Below, one piece after another: positions 1 through 12,219 of a stretch of DNA of 64,000 nt (positions are counted from its first letter, which is position 1; each line of letters begins with the position of its first letter). Position numbers and translations under genes: made by a program. Below the pieces are notes generated by a model. That model made no database searches. It was given only the letters and a program-made list of their open reading frames with translations, and was not told the DNA's origin. The DNA is from Himantopus leucocephalus (taxonomy: Eukaryota > Chordata > Aves > Charadriiformes > Recurvirostridae), in assembly GCA_003993805.1 (NCBI GenBank), contig RSEF01000001.1, positions 62,728,518-62,792,517 of the forward strand, written 5' to 3'.

Positions 1-179
1 TCCCTCAAGGTGCTGCGCAAAGAATGGGGCAAGTCAGCCTTTGGTCAGGCATGGTGGTCCTGGCCGTGAGGCACCTCACATCCATCTGGCCAGGATATGG
101 CCCATGGCATGGGGTGGGATGAGAGGAGGACATGGGGAGAGCTGGGACAGCCAGAGCTCCCAGCTTCCGCCAGACTTAC
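1..179 (-). other. SH3BP1: SH3BP1 intron running off the left edge
   Basis: It follows the donor GTAAGT at 179-174 on the minus strand. No acceptor or coding match to the proline-rich SH3BP1 tail is visible before position 1. Confidence 0.7.
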
Positions 180-3100
180 GCCTCTCCATCCGAGAGAGTA
201 GGGGTGCTGGCTTGAGGGGGCTCAGGGGAAGGCCCTTCCACTGAGGTGGCCTCGCCAAGTCCGCTGTTTGCGGGTGGTGTGAATATGCCCGAGACGTTGA
301 AATCTATCTCTGGGTGGACAGCAAGGAGGAGACACCGCATGAGGAAGCACTTGCTGTGCAGAGCTTCCCCTGGTGACCCCATGGTGGGGAACCAGAGCAG
401 CCCCCCACTTTCCTCCTCCTGGGAATGGAGAAATGTCCCTTTCCCTTCCTCCACCCTTCACTCTCTGCTGCAGCACCCCCGAGGGAGGCACTGTCCCTAC
501 CTCCAGGGAAGAGGGTGTCCGCGTTCTGGATGAGGGCTTCCACCACGCCCACCACCTGGATGGAGGAGACCGAGGCCAAGTCCAGTTGCACAGGGTCTCT
601 GAGAGACAGGGGTGGGACAGGCATCGGAAAAGGGTTTTGGGGGACATTAACCCTTTTGGTGTTCAATCCTGAGCGGGGAAGAGCCCAAAGGGGAGACAGC
701 CAAGGGAGGTGGTAGGGTGGGAGGTGGTCTTGTTCCCTGTCCTGGAAACCCTAGTTTGGTGTTGGAGGCCAACGGTGTTGGAGGCCATCCATGTCACAAG
801 TGCTCTGGGTCTCAGCCTCTTCCTCTGCTACTTTACAGAGTGGCTAAGCAGATATGTGCTTAGCGAGGGGATGTGCTGCTTGGGGACTGCGTGGACAAGG
901 GATACTTGAGGAAGAGAGCCACGTGCTTTAGACCAGCCTGAAGGCTGCAGGATCAGCCTTTCCCATGGTATTAGTGCTCAGGGCACCGTGAGCTGCTTCC
1001 CACCCCTCCGAGCCAGGCCTTACCCTGTGCTCTGCTGCGCCCACAGCAGGTTGGGGCCCAGCACGATGGCGATGTTGCTGGGGGTCATTTTATTCACCTC
1101 CTGGTGCTCGGCCAGCTTGGCTAAAAACTTGATCAGGTACCTGTGGGGTAAAAGGAGAGTGAGGGAGCAGTAAGTACGGATTCGGGGAGGGAACGGCTGC
1201 CCCTGGTGATTGCTTGGGGCTGAAGAAGCCCTGTCCCTGCAAAACACCTCAGATTGTTGTAGCTCTCCTGGGGCAGGCGGCTGCAGGTGTCTTGCAGGCT
1301 CTGTACACGGCCGTCCACGTCCTTTAAGCTGCAAGAAAGAAGAGGGAGGAATGGAGAGCTCAGCGCACTCCCTACGGCAGAGAGGGACACGGCGTGCAAG
1401 GAAGGAAGGCCAGCACCGTCTGTCCTGTGTGAGGATGGAGATGCCCTGCTGCTGCCCAGGCATGGACAAAATTGCACCCCAAAGGCTCAAAGGGATTTAG
1501 TGTGACATGAATATAGCTTGTGGGTGGGCCTGGCGGGGAGCACTGCCTTGCCACAAGCAACAACCCTATTTCACCATGACTACGGGGGTCAATGGCACTG
1601 AGCTGATCGCTTTAGAAAGGTTGCTCTCCCCCTTCCCAGAGGAGGCTTTTTGCTGTGCCTCCTCCACCACCCCGTCCACCCTGAAAGCAAGAGATCAAAC
1701 TGGGCTGGTGGGCTGGTGAGATGGGGCTCACACCGTTGAGGCCAAGCAGATCTTCATAGGCTAAGCTCCTCTTGCAATCAAAAAGGCTGCAGCCTTCTCC
1801 CTCACCCTGCCATGTTTTTTTATTGCTGTTCTTTGAGATTTTGGGCCATCTGGATTTCTGCTGAGCATGGGACAGACCAGGCGCTGCGTCCTTATCTCCC
1901 CATGTGGTGAACGAGGCTGAGCAGCCCTGCTCTGAGTGCTGGGAGGGACAGAGGGAGGGTGGCAGGGGTCCTTTTTGAGCCCCACCAGGCTTTTCCATCC
2001 CAATGCCCAGACCCACCTGGCCACTTTGACCCATTCATTGTAGAGCTCGAAGGTCATCAAAGGCTGGGGCAGCTCCCGCAGGTAGGATTTCAGCGCACCT
2101 GGGAGGGGAGGGGGAGCAGCGGGGGTGATGGTGTTTGGAGGGTGGCAGAGACCGCCCGATTGTGTCCCCCCGTCCCGCCTCTCTGGCACCCACCGGCCAC
2201 GGCGTGGGGGTCAGAGTAAAACTCCTCCAGGGCATTGGAGCCACTGGCCAAGCTGCTCTTCAGCTTTCTCAGCACGGAGGCGCCCGCTGCCAGCCGGAAG
2301 AGTCCCTGGGGATGGGGTGAAGAGGGAAGAGATGCAGGGACGGCTGCATTTCTGAGGGAAGGTTCAGGAGGGGGGGTTCAGGAGTACTGCCTACCTCCTC
2401 CCTCATGCCGGAGGCCAGCAGCATCATGACACAGGCTTCGATGGGCAGCGCGATCTCCCGGCCCAAGCTCTTGAGGTGCGTCTCTAGGGGCACACCATAG
2501 TACCCTGCTACCGGAGTGTCTGCAGTGAAGGAGGGCTCTGGAAGAGGGAGGTGAATGTTGTAAGGGATGGCAGCCACCAGGGCCATCTGGCATCTAGCCG
2601 TTGCAGCATCTTGCTCCCAGCCGGAGCTGGCTGGGCAGAGGCAGAGGCAGGGCAGGGCAGCATCCCCAGCCTCATCCCACCAGTCCGACGTGGGAGGCAG
2701 CAGCCAGCGCAAGGAGGGAAAAATTGCCTTTCCCAGCCTCGCTGGCCACTGTTGCATCCTCCGGGCTCGGCTGCAGCCCTCCCTGGGCTGCGTGGAAAGC
2801 TAGTGGGTACCTGTCTGGCTGTGGCTTTCCTTCAGCTCCGCTAGAGCCGAGTCCAGCGATCCCAGGGACTGCCGGTGATACTGGGCTTGGATTTCCAGCA
2901 GCTGCCGCACAGGGGACAGGCAAACAGGACTCAGTTTGGCACCAGCCCCTCTTGGAGAGAACCCCATCCCCAGGACACTGCACCCACATGGAGACGGGGC
3001 AAAGGGGGAGCTTCAAGGGAAACCCCCACTGGGGCCATGGGACCTTGACTATAGTGAGGGGTAGAGGGAAAACTGGAGAGGGAGGGTCATCGGGACAAGC

Positions 3101-6100
3101 TCCTCTGTGTGCAGTTGGTGCTAGTGGTGGCATTAACCCACAGTGCATGGAGCAAGGCCACCTTTGGCCATTTGCTGGTGCCTGGGGCTGTCTCCTGCCA
3201 TGGCTGGAGGGCTTAGTGTGGACAGGGACAAGGTTGGGCTCAGACATACCCCAGGAGATGTTCACACACTGAGGAGGAGTGCAAAAGAGGACTTACTCTG
3301 ATGAAGTAGCTGGCATAGCTGTCCTCTTTGGTGGAGAAGTGGTAGAGATCAGCCATGTACTCATCCTGGGAAGAGAGACACAGAGAAGAGCAACCTTCTA
3401 CCTCCTTCCTGGCATCCCAGGAAGAGGGGACACCTTCACAAAGCCCCCCATCTGGGCCATGAATTGCCCAGACAGGGTCTCTGGGGTGTGGTGGTGAGGC
3501 AGGCTGGGACCGTGTGGGGATTCCTTCTTGCCTCGCTATCCCATTTGGCTAGCGGCAGCGACCTGCCCTACAATCAGGGTCCTGGCACAAGTGGTGCACT
3601 TCCAGCTCTAGTGAGCCCATGGGCTCTGCCAGACAAGGCACAGGGCTTTTCAGAGAAACAGGACAGAAGTGGAGAAAGCTGATGTGAAAGTCCCCTGCCA
3701 CCCAGCAACCAACAGACCCCAGCTTGGTTGGCTCCCAGCCCAGGGGGACACCATAAACTCCCTGCTTCAGTCCCTGGAGCCTCCTCTCTGCAGCAGCTTG
3801 TGCTTTGAATCCTTTACTCTTCTCCCTCGGGCTTGGGGCATCTCCCTAGTTCTGTTCCTCGAGGGACTGGTTTGCTTGCGGGACATGTTGGCTGGCTGCA
3901 TCTGTCTTGGCATGGTGGCCACCTTGGATGGAGCCGCTGGAGGGGAGCAGGTCTCCAGCCCCAGAGCTGCCCCATGGGGGAGAGCGAGTGATGTTCTCAC
4001 CTTGCACTGCTCCACCTTCCTCTTCACCTCCTCCTCCTCTTCCTTCAAGATCTCCAGTTTGTTGGCAGCAGAAGATGCCCCCGGGCCAGCACCAGTGCCA
4101 GTGCTGTTACTGGAGCTCTTGACAGCTTGGTTCAGCCTTTGGGGTGGGAGAGAAGATGCACACCCACAGCCTCAGTGCCAGGGATAGAGTGGGACGGGTG
4201 TGCAGAAGGGGTATGTGGACTGCGAGGGGGATGGCAAGTCAAGGTGCTACTCTGCAGTGGTTTTCCTAGGCCAGTGCCTCTCACTTCCCTCACTCAGAGG
4301 AAGATGCCACTGCACCAGTGGGTCAAGATGGGGAGCACTCAGCTGCCTGAAACACCCAGGGTCTGCAGAACCCTTCCCAAGCCCCGTTCCTGAGATGTTC
4401 CCTCCTGTCCTCCCTCCAGCTAGAGAGAAGGCAGTGTGGAAACGAGCCATCAGTGACCCACGGCTGGTGCCAGGGCACTTTGCTGCCTTTGGCAATGGCA
4501 CTGCCCTTCTATCCTGTACCATGGAGCCAGTGGCTCAGGCCAGAGTGGGATGCACCCACAGAGAGGGGCTGGCTCGGCACTCCTGAAGAGCTGTTGCCTT
4601 TTCACCTTCGCCCCCAGCCCTGGGAAATTTGGTCCCCAGGGCAGTCATCTTCCTCTCTCCCCAACCTGGCTGAGGGCTGTACCCCATGTGCCCTGCCCCC
4701 GCTTCAGCCACAGTGTGCCCCGTACCGGCTCTTGATGATGTTCCAGTCAGAGATCAACTTCTGGAGGGTCTTCTTGCGCTTCAGGATGATGGGAAGCTCC
4801 TCCTGTGGAAGAGAGGGGCCAGAGGGAGTTGCAGAGGCTTGGAGACGTGGGAAAGGGAGGTGGGATGGGAAAGTGGAGCCAGAAGGGCAGTCAGGGCTAC
4901 CTCACTGAGCTTGTTGAGCGGCTGCAGGACATCATGCTCCAGGGCAATCTCGAACTCAGCCAGGATTTTGGCCAGTGAGCTCTGTATGCAGCAGCCCATC
5001 TCCAGGGCTTTCCTGTTCAGGGAAGAGAGATGAAATGACTGTGGGCTGGAGCCATGCCACCCTCTGACCCAACACCCCCCACCATACCCATACCCACGTG
5101 GGACCCTGAGCCAGCCCCTTGCCCCCTCTGCAATTGGAGGCTGAGGGCGCTGGCTGTTCCTTCTCCTCTTGTGACACCAACATTGTCTCTGAGGAAGGGG
5201 TTTGACAGCTCAGCTTGGCTGTGGGAGCCCCCGAGCCAAGATAGTGGCTCTGCCAGGGTCTAACATCTTTCGGGGTTGCCCCCAGCCCTTTCTCCCGCTG
5301 GCACTTACCCGAGGCTGGAATCTGTGTCCAATTCCTTGAAGCTCTCGGCCATTGTCGTGGACAGAGCCATCAAGGGCAGCTTCTTCTGCACAAAGGCAAG
5401 GAATTGGGAAAGGGATGGTGAGCTGGCATGTGGCAGCTCCCTCCCTGTGAAACATGCCACCATGGCATGGGAGCAAGTGGCCAAACCCTGTGCTGGGTCC
5501 CCACATCTTCCCCTGGCCCACCCAGCCCCATTGGCTGGACAAGGACAACTGGGCTTCAGAGGATTATTCAAATGCAAAGACACCGTCTCTGTCTCAGGAG
5601 GCCTCAAATTAGTGATGGCTGAGAGGGTTGCCCTGCTCTGCTCTACCTGCGCACCTGCTGGTGGCCACTGCTGGATATGGGACCCAATGCAGGGCTTCAG
5701 GCCACCCTTCAGCAAAGCCTGCAAAGCAGGGGCCCTGCGACCCCTTTGCTGGTGGGGGACAGGGCTGGGGTGAGCATGGGCTGCAGAGGGAGGACTCTAC
5801 TCACCACTCGCTTGTCCATCTCGGAGCCACATTGCCCCTGCAAGCAGGCTTGGAGTCTCTTGGACACACTGTGAGCCGCTCGCTTGGCTGGTTCGATCCT
5901 CTGCTCAATCTGGGGGTGGAAAGGTGGGACTAGGGAAGCCCTTTTGTCAACTGTGGGTGCCCAGAGGCCACCTCACCACCACCTAGCTCTGGGCTTAGGT
6001 GAGCCCACCCAGCATCCCGCCGCAGCCTGAGAGCATTCCCAGTCCAGGGAGGAGGAAACACAGCTCCTGGTCAGGATTCATTCCTCTGTGAGCAGCTGGC

Positions 6101-8258
6101 AAAGCCCTTTTCCTTGGCAGGAGCCATTCCCTTAACACCGTGGTCTTGGAGTCATCCTCCAGCATGCTGGCAGATGCCAGCCCCGTGACTTGGACGTGCC
6201 GGCAGGGCAAATCACAGGCAGGAACAGGGGCAGGTTCCCACACCCAGGCACAAGCAGGCACACGCCTGCCGGCCCAGCCCGTGCCTCACCTGCAACAAAT
6301 CTTCCGGCAGGAGCTCGGTTGCTTCTTGGGCTCTGTGGAGGAAGAAGAGCGAGCCATCAGCAGATGGGGGTGACGTCCACCCAGCCTCCTTGGGAAGGCA
6401 GTTCCTTATGTGTCCCACCCACCTCTGTTTGGGCTCCAGGGAGCAGGAGATGCTGGCTATGACCTGGACCATCATTCACAAAGCTCTGGGCAGAATGAGC
6501 CCAGGGGGACGAGAACAGTAGGAGCAGGGCAAGGCAGCCAGCTTTTCTGGCTGGTGGACACCCCATCAGACAGGGCTTCCAGTTCAGAGCACCACAGTCA
6601 AAATGTCCAGATGTGGCCAGTTTTTTGGAGACAGGGTGCCTAGAGTGGGGCCACAGCAGGGGTGGAATGTTTGCTGGTGAAACCTTCTACCCCCCCGCCG
6701 CCTGCCTCTCCCTTGAAGGTGAATCCAGGGCAGTGCTGTTGGAGCCCGGCACGCATCTTTGCAGGCCAGGGTAGGCACCGGCTGTGGGGCCACGAGTGCT
6801 GAACAAGGATATCTTTGTGGTCAAGCTGGGGACTGAGACCAACACCAGCCCCTCCAGAAATGCCTGTATGAAACCAGCTTTCTGCTTGGTTTTGCAACAG
6901 ATATTAGGAGCGAATCTGGCAAAGGAAACTTTAGGTTTGCAGCAAATTCTGCTCAAAACCAAATTCAAAACCCACCAGCCGCCATCACCACCAAACCTCC
7001 CTCATGCCTCCCGTAGAGGAAACCTCACTTCACGGCCCGCTGCCATTGCTGCGCCCTGGGAACCCCGTTTGCTTTCCCTCTGCTGCTGCAGCTTTTTCCC
7101 CAGTTCATGTTTATCTCTTTTCACTGCTCGCCAGAGCCGACACGGGACGAGGCTGTGGAGCCGCAGGAAACGGAGGCGGCTTGGTTGAAGGCAAGCAAAA
7201 TCACGTGAGATCGTGGCCTGCGGAGGAGAGGCTCTGCAGTGGGTGAAGTGCTTGCTCTTGGGCTGCACGAGCTGCTTGAGACCTCCTGCCTCCCTGTCAT
7301 TAAACGAAAGGGAGGTGCATCCAACATGGAGATGAGACATCTTGAGGGAGGAAGGATGGGAAAGGGGATCATGCTCCCCTCTGGGGAATGCAAAAAGAGC
7401 AAGAGGCCACCAGGATGTAGGAGCTGCTTCCCTGTGGCTGGTCTGCTGGGCTGGCTGAAGGACCTCAGTGGTCCAGGGGACACGGTTGGTGCTGCTCGGC
7501 CTCCCAGCGCTGGGAAACCTGTGGAGGTGGCTGTAGAAGAGAGGGAGCGAGGGGGCTGGGAAGGGAGGGCCCAGCCCTGCAATTTCAGTTCTGGGTTTTG
7601 CAAGGGGAGAGCTTTGGAAAGCCGAAGAGAAAAATAGGGAAGCGATGGAGGTAGGATGGGGCCAGAGAGATTTGTGTGAAGCTCTAAGTCCGCTGAGGAT
7701 CGCCTGTCCTCTCCTTGAAGGGTGTCCTGGGACACCCACACTGCTGGGCTGGTGAGAGCAATGTAGGACATTTGGCTCCTATGAGGCACTCTGGGCTTAG
7801 CTTAGCTGCTAACACCCTCCTGGTCACTGCACAGCAAAGGGCATATGGCTGGAAGGTCCCTTTCCATGGCACTCACATCCTGGGGAAGCCAAACTCTGGA
7901 AAGGCCCATTTCCAGGTGGACACAGCATCTGTGAGCTGTGGGAGAGGTAGCCGAGCTTGGGGATCACGTCCCTGGTGAGCAGCACCAGTGCAGCCTTCCC
8001 ATTGCCCCACCAGCACCAAGAAGCCGGGGAGCCGCAGCCCCTCAGCTTATGCTGAAGATGCTCTAAACCCAGGGTTGTTCCCCCTTTCCCCTGGCCACCG
8101 GCCCCGGAAGGTCAATCCAGCCCTGGTGCAAGCCCTCCAGGACCCGCATCCCGCTGCCTCCCAGCCCTCCGGCACAAGTAGTGGAGAAGTCCTTACCGGC
8201 TGGTGATGTTGGGATGGGACAGCTGCTGCCGCATCCGATTAAACTGCCTCTTCATCAT
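180..8258 (-). CDS. SH3BP1: SH3BP1, SH3-domain-binding protein 1 (BAR + RhoGAP), 3' end cut by the window edge
   Basis: Rac/Cdc42-type GTPase-activating protein acting on membrane-linked actin. Coding exons, 5' to 3' on the minus strand: 8258-8197, 6332-6290, 5909-5805, 5385-5309, 5012-4901, 4802-4726, 4136-4001, 3365-3297, 2901-2811, 2537-2395, 2305-2194, 2098-2017, 1328-1248, 1140-1024, 598-501, 309-180. All junctions are GT-AG and keep frame, giving 511 codons. The start is MMKRQFNRMRQQ, as in the mammalian protein. Exons 2-9 encode the BAR domain (KKLPLMALSTTMAESFKEL, then a glutamate-rich coiled stretch). Exons 10-15 encode RhoGAP: GREIALPIEACVMMLL, GLFRLAAGA with arginine finger R309, SYLRELPQPLMTF and NKMTPSNIAIVLGPNLLW. 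Exon 16 begins the Ser/Pro-rich tail (FNVSGIFTPP). It ends at a good donor, so the last, SH3-binding exons lie left of position 1. Recognition is by strong family identity; exon edges were set by hand from splice sites and frame. Confidence 0.96.
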
Positions 8259-8700
8259 CTTGAGAGCAGGGAGGAGACCACGAGAGCTGCTCCGCTTGGC
8301 TGTACCCGCTCAGCACCCCTTGGTGACACTTGGCATCGGGTGCCGGCAGCCCCTCGGCTCCCCAGAGCCGCTCTGCCCCTTGCTTTTCCCCGAGAACGTC
8401 TCCTTCTGTACTCCTCTCCTTCCTCCTTCCCCCTTTTTCTGCCTCCCCGGCTGGTCCCCTCCCTCGTCCCTCCCTGGGGATGCCCTGCCTGCTTTCTCTT
8501 CCCCTCCTTTGGACTCCCTTCTCTTGTTCCCTCTCTTTTGCTGAGCTTCCTTCCTCCTCCGGCCACCCCTTCGCTGCAGATCAGGTAAGAGCAGTTCAGG
8601 GCTCCTGCTCCGCTCTGTGTTCCTGTCACCACCCCACAAGTATAAATAACTTCAGCCCAGCCTTAAAGGGGAAATATTATTACAGCAAACACGTAACAAG
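8259..8700 (-). promoter_or_regulatory. SH3BP1: SH3BP1 5' UTR and probable core promoter region
   Basis: This lies directly upstream of the SH3BP1 start codon. It is GC-rich and pyrimidine-skewed on the plus strand (purine-rich on the transcribed minus strand). No minus-strand TATA box was found; the TATAAATA at 8641-8648 faces the plus strand. The transcription start could not be placed, so the limits are approximate. Confidence 0.4.
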
Positions 8701-9325
8701 GCAGGACAAGCACACGCTGCTGCCGAGCCCGAGCGAAGGGCCCACGCTCTCTTTCTTGCTCTCTGTCTCAGCTGGGGTGGTTGTGTGTCCCCCCCTCTCC
8801 TTGCCATGCCCACCACCAGCTGCGCTGCGGGGCAGCCCGTGGCCGTGCCAGCTGGCTGTGCGGCACGTACGGGATGCCTGATGTACACCCCACCGCTCCT
8901 GCCCTACCTGGTCACCCAAACTCTGCCAGCACCCCTCGGGCACCTCTCCGTGCTCAAGGGTGCACCTCCAGCCTCTTCTCCCCCTGTGACATCGCCCCCT
9001 CACTGGGGCCAAAGCTGAGGGGGGGGGGAGAGCAGCACAGCCCACCCCTGCAACCCCATCTGCGCCCCCCACCCCGCTTTTCCTCCCTGCTGCTGCTGAG
9101 GCTCTCCGGAGCCACCGCAAAGCTGCGGTGAAGGGCTGTTGCCCTCTGCTCTGGGGAGGCCCCCTTCCTCCCCGCTCCCCTGCTGCTGGCAGTGCTCCTC
9201 CGCGCAGGGCGCCTGGGCCAAGCGCAGAGCAGCAGCGCCCGCGCAGAGTTGCACGGGGACCACAAACTCCCGGTTCCCAGGGTTGGGTGCTGCCTGCTCT
9301 CTGCAGAGCTGCACCAGGGCTCAGC

Positions 9326-9359
9326 TTTCTTCTTTTTCTTTTTTTCTTTTTTTTTTTTT
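9326..9359. repeat. T-rich homopolymer tract
   Basis: Nearly pure T, broken by a few C, ending just before a GGTGG stretch. It is a low-complexity tract. It may be the poly(A) end of an old minus-strand insertion, but no element body is recognisable. Confidence 0.85.
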
Positions 9360-9395
9360 GGTGGAGTGGGTGGTGGTGTCTAAAAACATCCCCCT

Positions 9396-9419
9396 CACAC
9401 CACCACCACCACCACCACC
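9396..9419. repeat. (CAC)n microsatellite
   Basis: About eight uninterrupted CAC units in noncoding DNA. Confidence 0.9.
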
Positions 9420-10517
9420 TTTGCTCCTGGCCCTACGAGATGCAAACCTCGCCTTATCTTTGGGCTACCTGCAGCTGGGACTTTCCGCCTTCTGCACTAA
9501 GAGCAAAGGGAGGTTGCATTTGGCCGGGTTACGTGGCTGGCAAAGGAACTAGCATCCGAGCCCAGACGGGAAGCGGTCAGTTTGTGGGCAGATGAGACAA
9601 GCAGCAAAGGAAAAAGAGGCGGAAGGGCCACTCCACCTGTGCTCCAAAGCCTGAGAAGAGATAATTTGGGGGCTGCTGGGCTCTGCTGAGGGAAAGCAAG
9701 CCTCCAGTGAGTGCATAGAAAAGCAGTGCTGGATCTCTGTTTTTAAGCGGGGATGCACCGAGCACCGTTCTCCCGCCTGAACAGCAGGTTGCTCTAAACC
9801 CGTGGCCAAGCACGCCTGCTCCCCCAGCCACAAACCCTGGGGGTGCTCCTAACGGCGTGTTGCGGTCACTGAAAGCAGGCAAGGGCTTCAAGCGCCTATT
9901 GCAGAGACACAGAAAAGCCCCCCCCCAGCCCCTCGCTGGCTGCATCAGGCTGTGGCCAAGCAGTGGCCTCTTCCCTCCCATGCAATGTCAGAGACCCGCT
10001 CCCAGCCCTGTGCTGCAGCTTGCCAGAGCAGATCCCCCTCCCTGCACCAAAACTGCCCCTGGGGAGCCGCTTCCGAGAGGCAGCTCTGGGGGAAGAGGAA
10101 GAAGGGCTGCTACAGGCAGTGGTGAAGTTGCAAACAGCCGTGTGGGGCATGGGAGCGAGCTCAAACCCTGCTCCCGCTGTGGGCTGTGGGGTACCAACCC
10201 CTGCCCACCGCCTCCCCCAGGGAGGGAGGGAAGCGGGCAGCAGCCAGCTCGCAGCCTGGAAGCAGCTCTGCTCTCAAACAGGAATTGAGAGCAGTCAGGG
10301 GACTTCCACCATCCCCTCTCCCTGCTCATGGGAGTGGGGAAATCATCGTGGCAAGGCCCCGGGTGACCAACGGGTGAATTACAGGATTGCAGGGTCAGGA
10401 GTGGAGCTGGAAATGACCCCTTGCGGGGTGGAATCAGTTCCTGCACAGTCAGGGAGGGCGAGAGGAAAATGCATTTCTTGGGTCAAAAGGCAGAGGGACA
10501 GGATCAGGAAAGAACTC

Positions 10518-10523
10518 TTTATT
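10518..10523 (-). terminator. GGA1: Candidate poly(A) signal AATAAA of GGA1
   Basis: TTTATT on the plus strand reads AATAAA in the GGA1 direction, about 1.7 kb after the stop codon. It is the first canonical hexamer I found in that stretch. Confidence 0.6.
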
Positions 10524-11103
10524 TCCCATAAATACAGCAGATTCTTCGCGCCGGGCGTTTCGTTTTAAATTTTTTTGTTTCTTTGTTTTCTTCCATTTAC
10601 AGAATTTTGCACTGAAAATATATACAAGTCTGTCAAGAACCAAACAAGATCTGCAAAGAAAAAACCCATACAAAACCCTGAAAAGAGACCAGAAAGGGAA
10701 GTAAGACACAGCAAAACCCCAGCATAAAGACCTTCCTTCCCCCTCTCCTCTACCACTCGCTGCGCCCACCTCCGAGACACCTCACCTTCACTGCCCCCAA
10801 GCCGAGAGAGTGAGGCACCCTGCTCGCCTCCATCTCCAACAGGCCTCCTTCCACCCCTGGCAAGCCAACGCAGGGCGCAGCTTGCCCTTGCTTTTAAGAT
10901 CAGGCCCTGTTAAAACCAGCTTAGGGATGGGAAGCGGCTCGGGACATGCCACCCCCTGGTCTCCTCCGTGCCTGCAGATCCCCCGCTCTTGTGTCACAGT
11001 GATCAGGCGGCTGGGGCGAGCCCCCTCCCCGCCGCAGGGAGCCAGGCCAGCCCACGGCTGCGGGTGAAGGTGCGCAAGGCACAGCTGTACCCCCGGCCCC
11101 CCG

Positions 11104-11134
11104 CCCCCCCCCCCCCCCCCCCCCCCCCCCCCCN
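11104..11134. repeat. C30 homopolymer ending in an ambiguous base
   Basis: Thirty C bases followed by N and then GG. The minus strand is a G30 run, which can form G-quadruplexes. The N immediately after the run suggests an unresolved length in the assembly. It lies inside the probable GGA1 3' UTR. Confidence 0.95.
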
Positions 11135-12219
11135 GGCTCCCAGTGCAGAGCTTAGTGGTGCCCCCTAGTGATGGGCTGGGCTCCAGTCTCTCCTCGACTC
11201 CCAGCCCATCACCTACCTACCCGCCGGCAAGAAGACACTGAAAAGCTGAGAAAGCCCCCTGTCCCACCACGCTCTCCAGCCCAGCCAGGGGGAGGAAGAC
11301 CATGTGCTGCTTCCTCTCCCTGTTGGGCAAGAGGCTGCGGGGAGACTGAGCGTCCCCCCTCTTCCAGCACACCCCTCTCAGGGCTGGCACGCAGGACAAA
11401 GTCCAGGGCAGTCCCCAAAGCTCGCTGTGGGAGATAAAGCATGTGGCAAGAGTGTGGGCTTTCCTCACTGCAGGGGTTCAGTGCCCAGGAGCTCCAGCTG
11501 AAGGGGATGAGAAGGCACAGAGACCTTCCCAGCCCCAGGCTCCCACCCCAGGGCCCACCCCCCACCAACAGCTCTGCTGGCAGCTGGTAGAAGGGGGATA
11601 CGGGAAGATCTCTCCCCTGATCCCCCCCAAAGCAAGGGCAGCCGCCCGCTCTCTGGTGCTGGAAAGACACGGTGTCTGTCCAGCCTTGTTCCACACCAGC
11701 TCCAGTGCGATCCCACCAGACAGGGAACCACCGGGGCCCAGCTCCAAGGAGGGGACAAGGGGGACAAGAGGGAGCACCACAGAGCACAAAGCAGCTGAAG
11801 GGCTGGGAAGCGCGGTGGGGACAGACAAGGAAAAGGATCTTCCTCTGCTAGGCCTTGCCCCAGGCTGAGGCTGTTAAGCTCCTCATCCTTGTTCCCCACT
11901 GCACCTAGGGGGAAAGCAGGGTTAGAAGAGAAGCTGGACAGACTGGGGAGGGAGTGATGCCTTCGGAAGAGCAGGGAAGGCAACTGTTCACCCACACGAA
12001 GCTTTTCACTCCACTCCTAGTCTTGTGGGATGAACATCTCCTGGCATCTCTGCTCTCCTCCTCGAGGCACGCTCCCTCTGGCCCTCACCCGGCCATCTGG
12101 AGAACAGAGCGTGAGCAGCAGCCCCCCACCCACCCTCCCCATCTCCTCGGGGTGCTCCAGCCCCGCAGGGCTGGCTTCCCAGGGACTCTGAAGTGTAGTG
12201 CCTGCAACGTGTGGCAGCC

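Larger units (their letters stand above)
8700..10500. other. Intergenic spacer between the SH3BP1 5' end and the GGA1 3' end
   Basis: No exon-like segment is supported. It holds GC-rich DNA with scattered CpG, a pyrimidine tract and a CAC trinucleotide run. The limits are inferred from the neighbouring start codon and poly(A) signal. Confidence 0.6.
10500..12219 (-). other. GGA1: GGA1 3' untranslated region
   Basis: It runs from the GGA1 stop codon to the first convincing minus-strand AATAAA at 10523-10518. No acceptor site suggests a further intron. It contains the C homopolymer with an N at 11134. The length of about 1.7 kb is an inference from that one signal; earlier cleavage sites are possible. 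Confidence 0.6.

Noticed and set aside
8641..8648. TATAAATA near the SH3BP1 start
   Set aside because: It faces the plus strand, away from SH3BP1, and no plus-strand gene follows.
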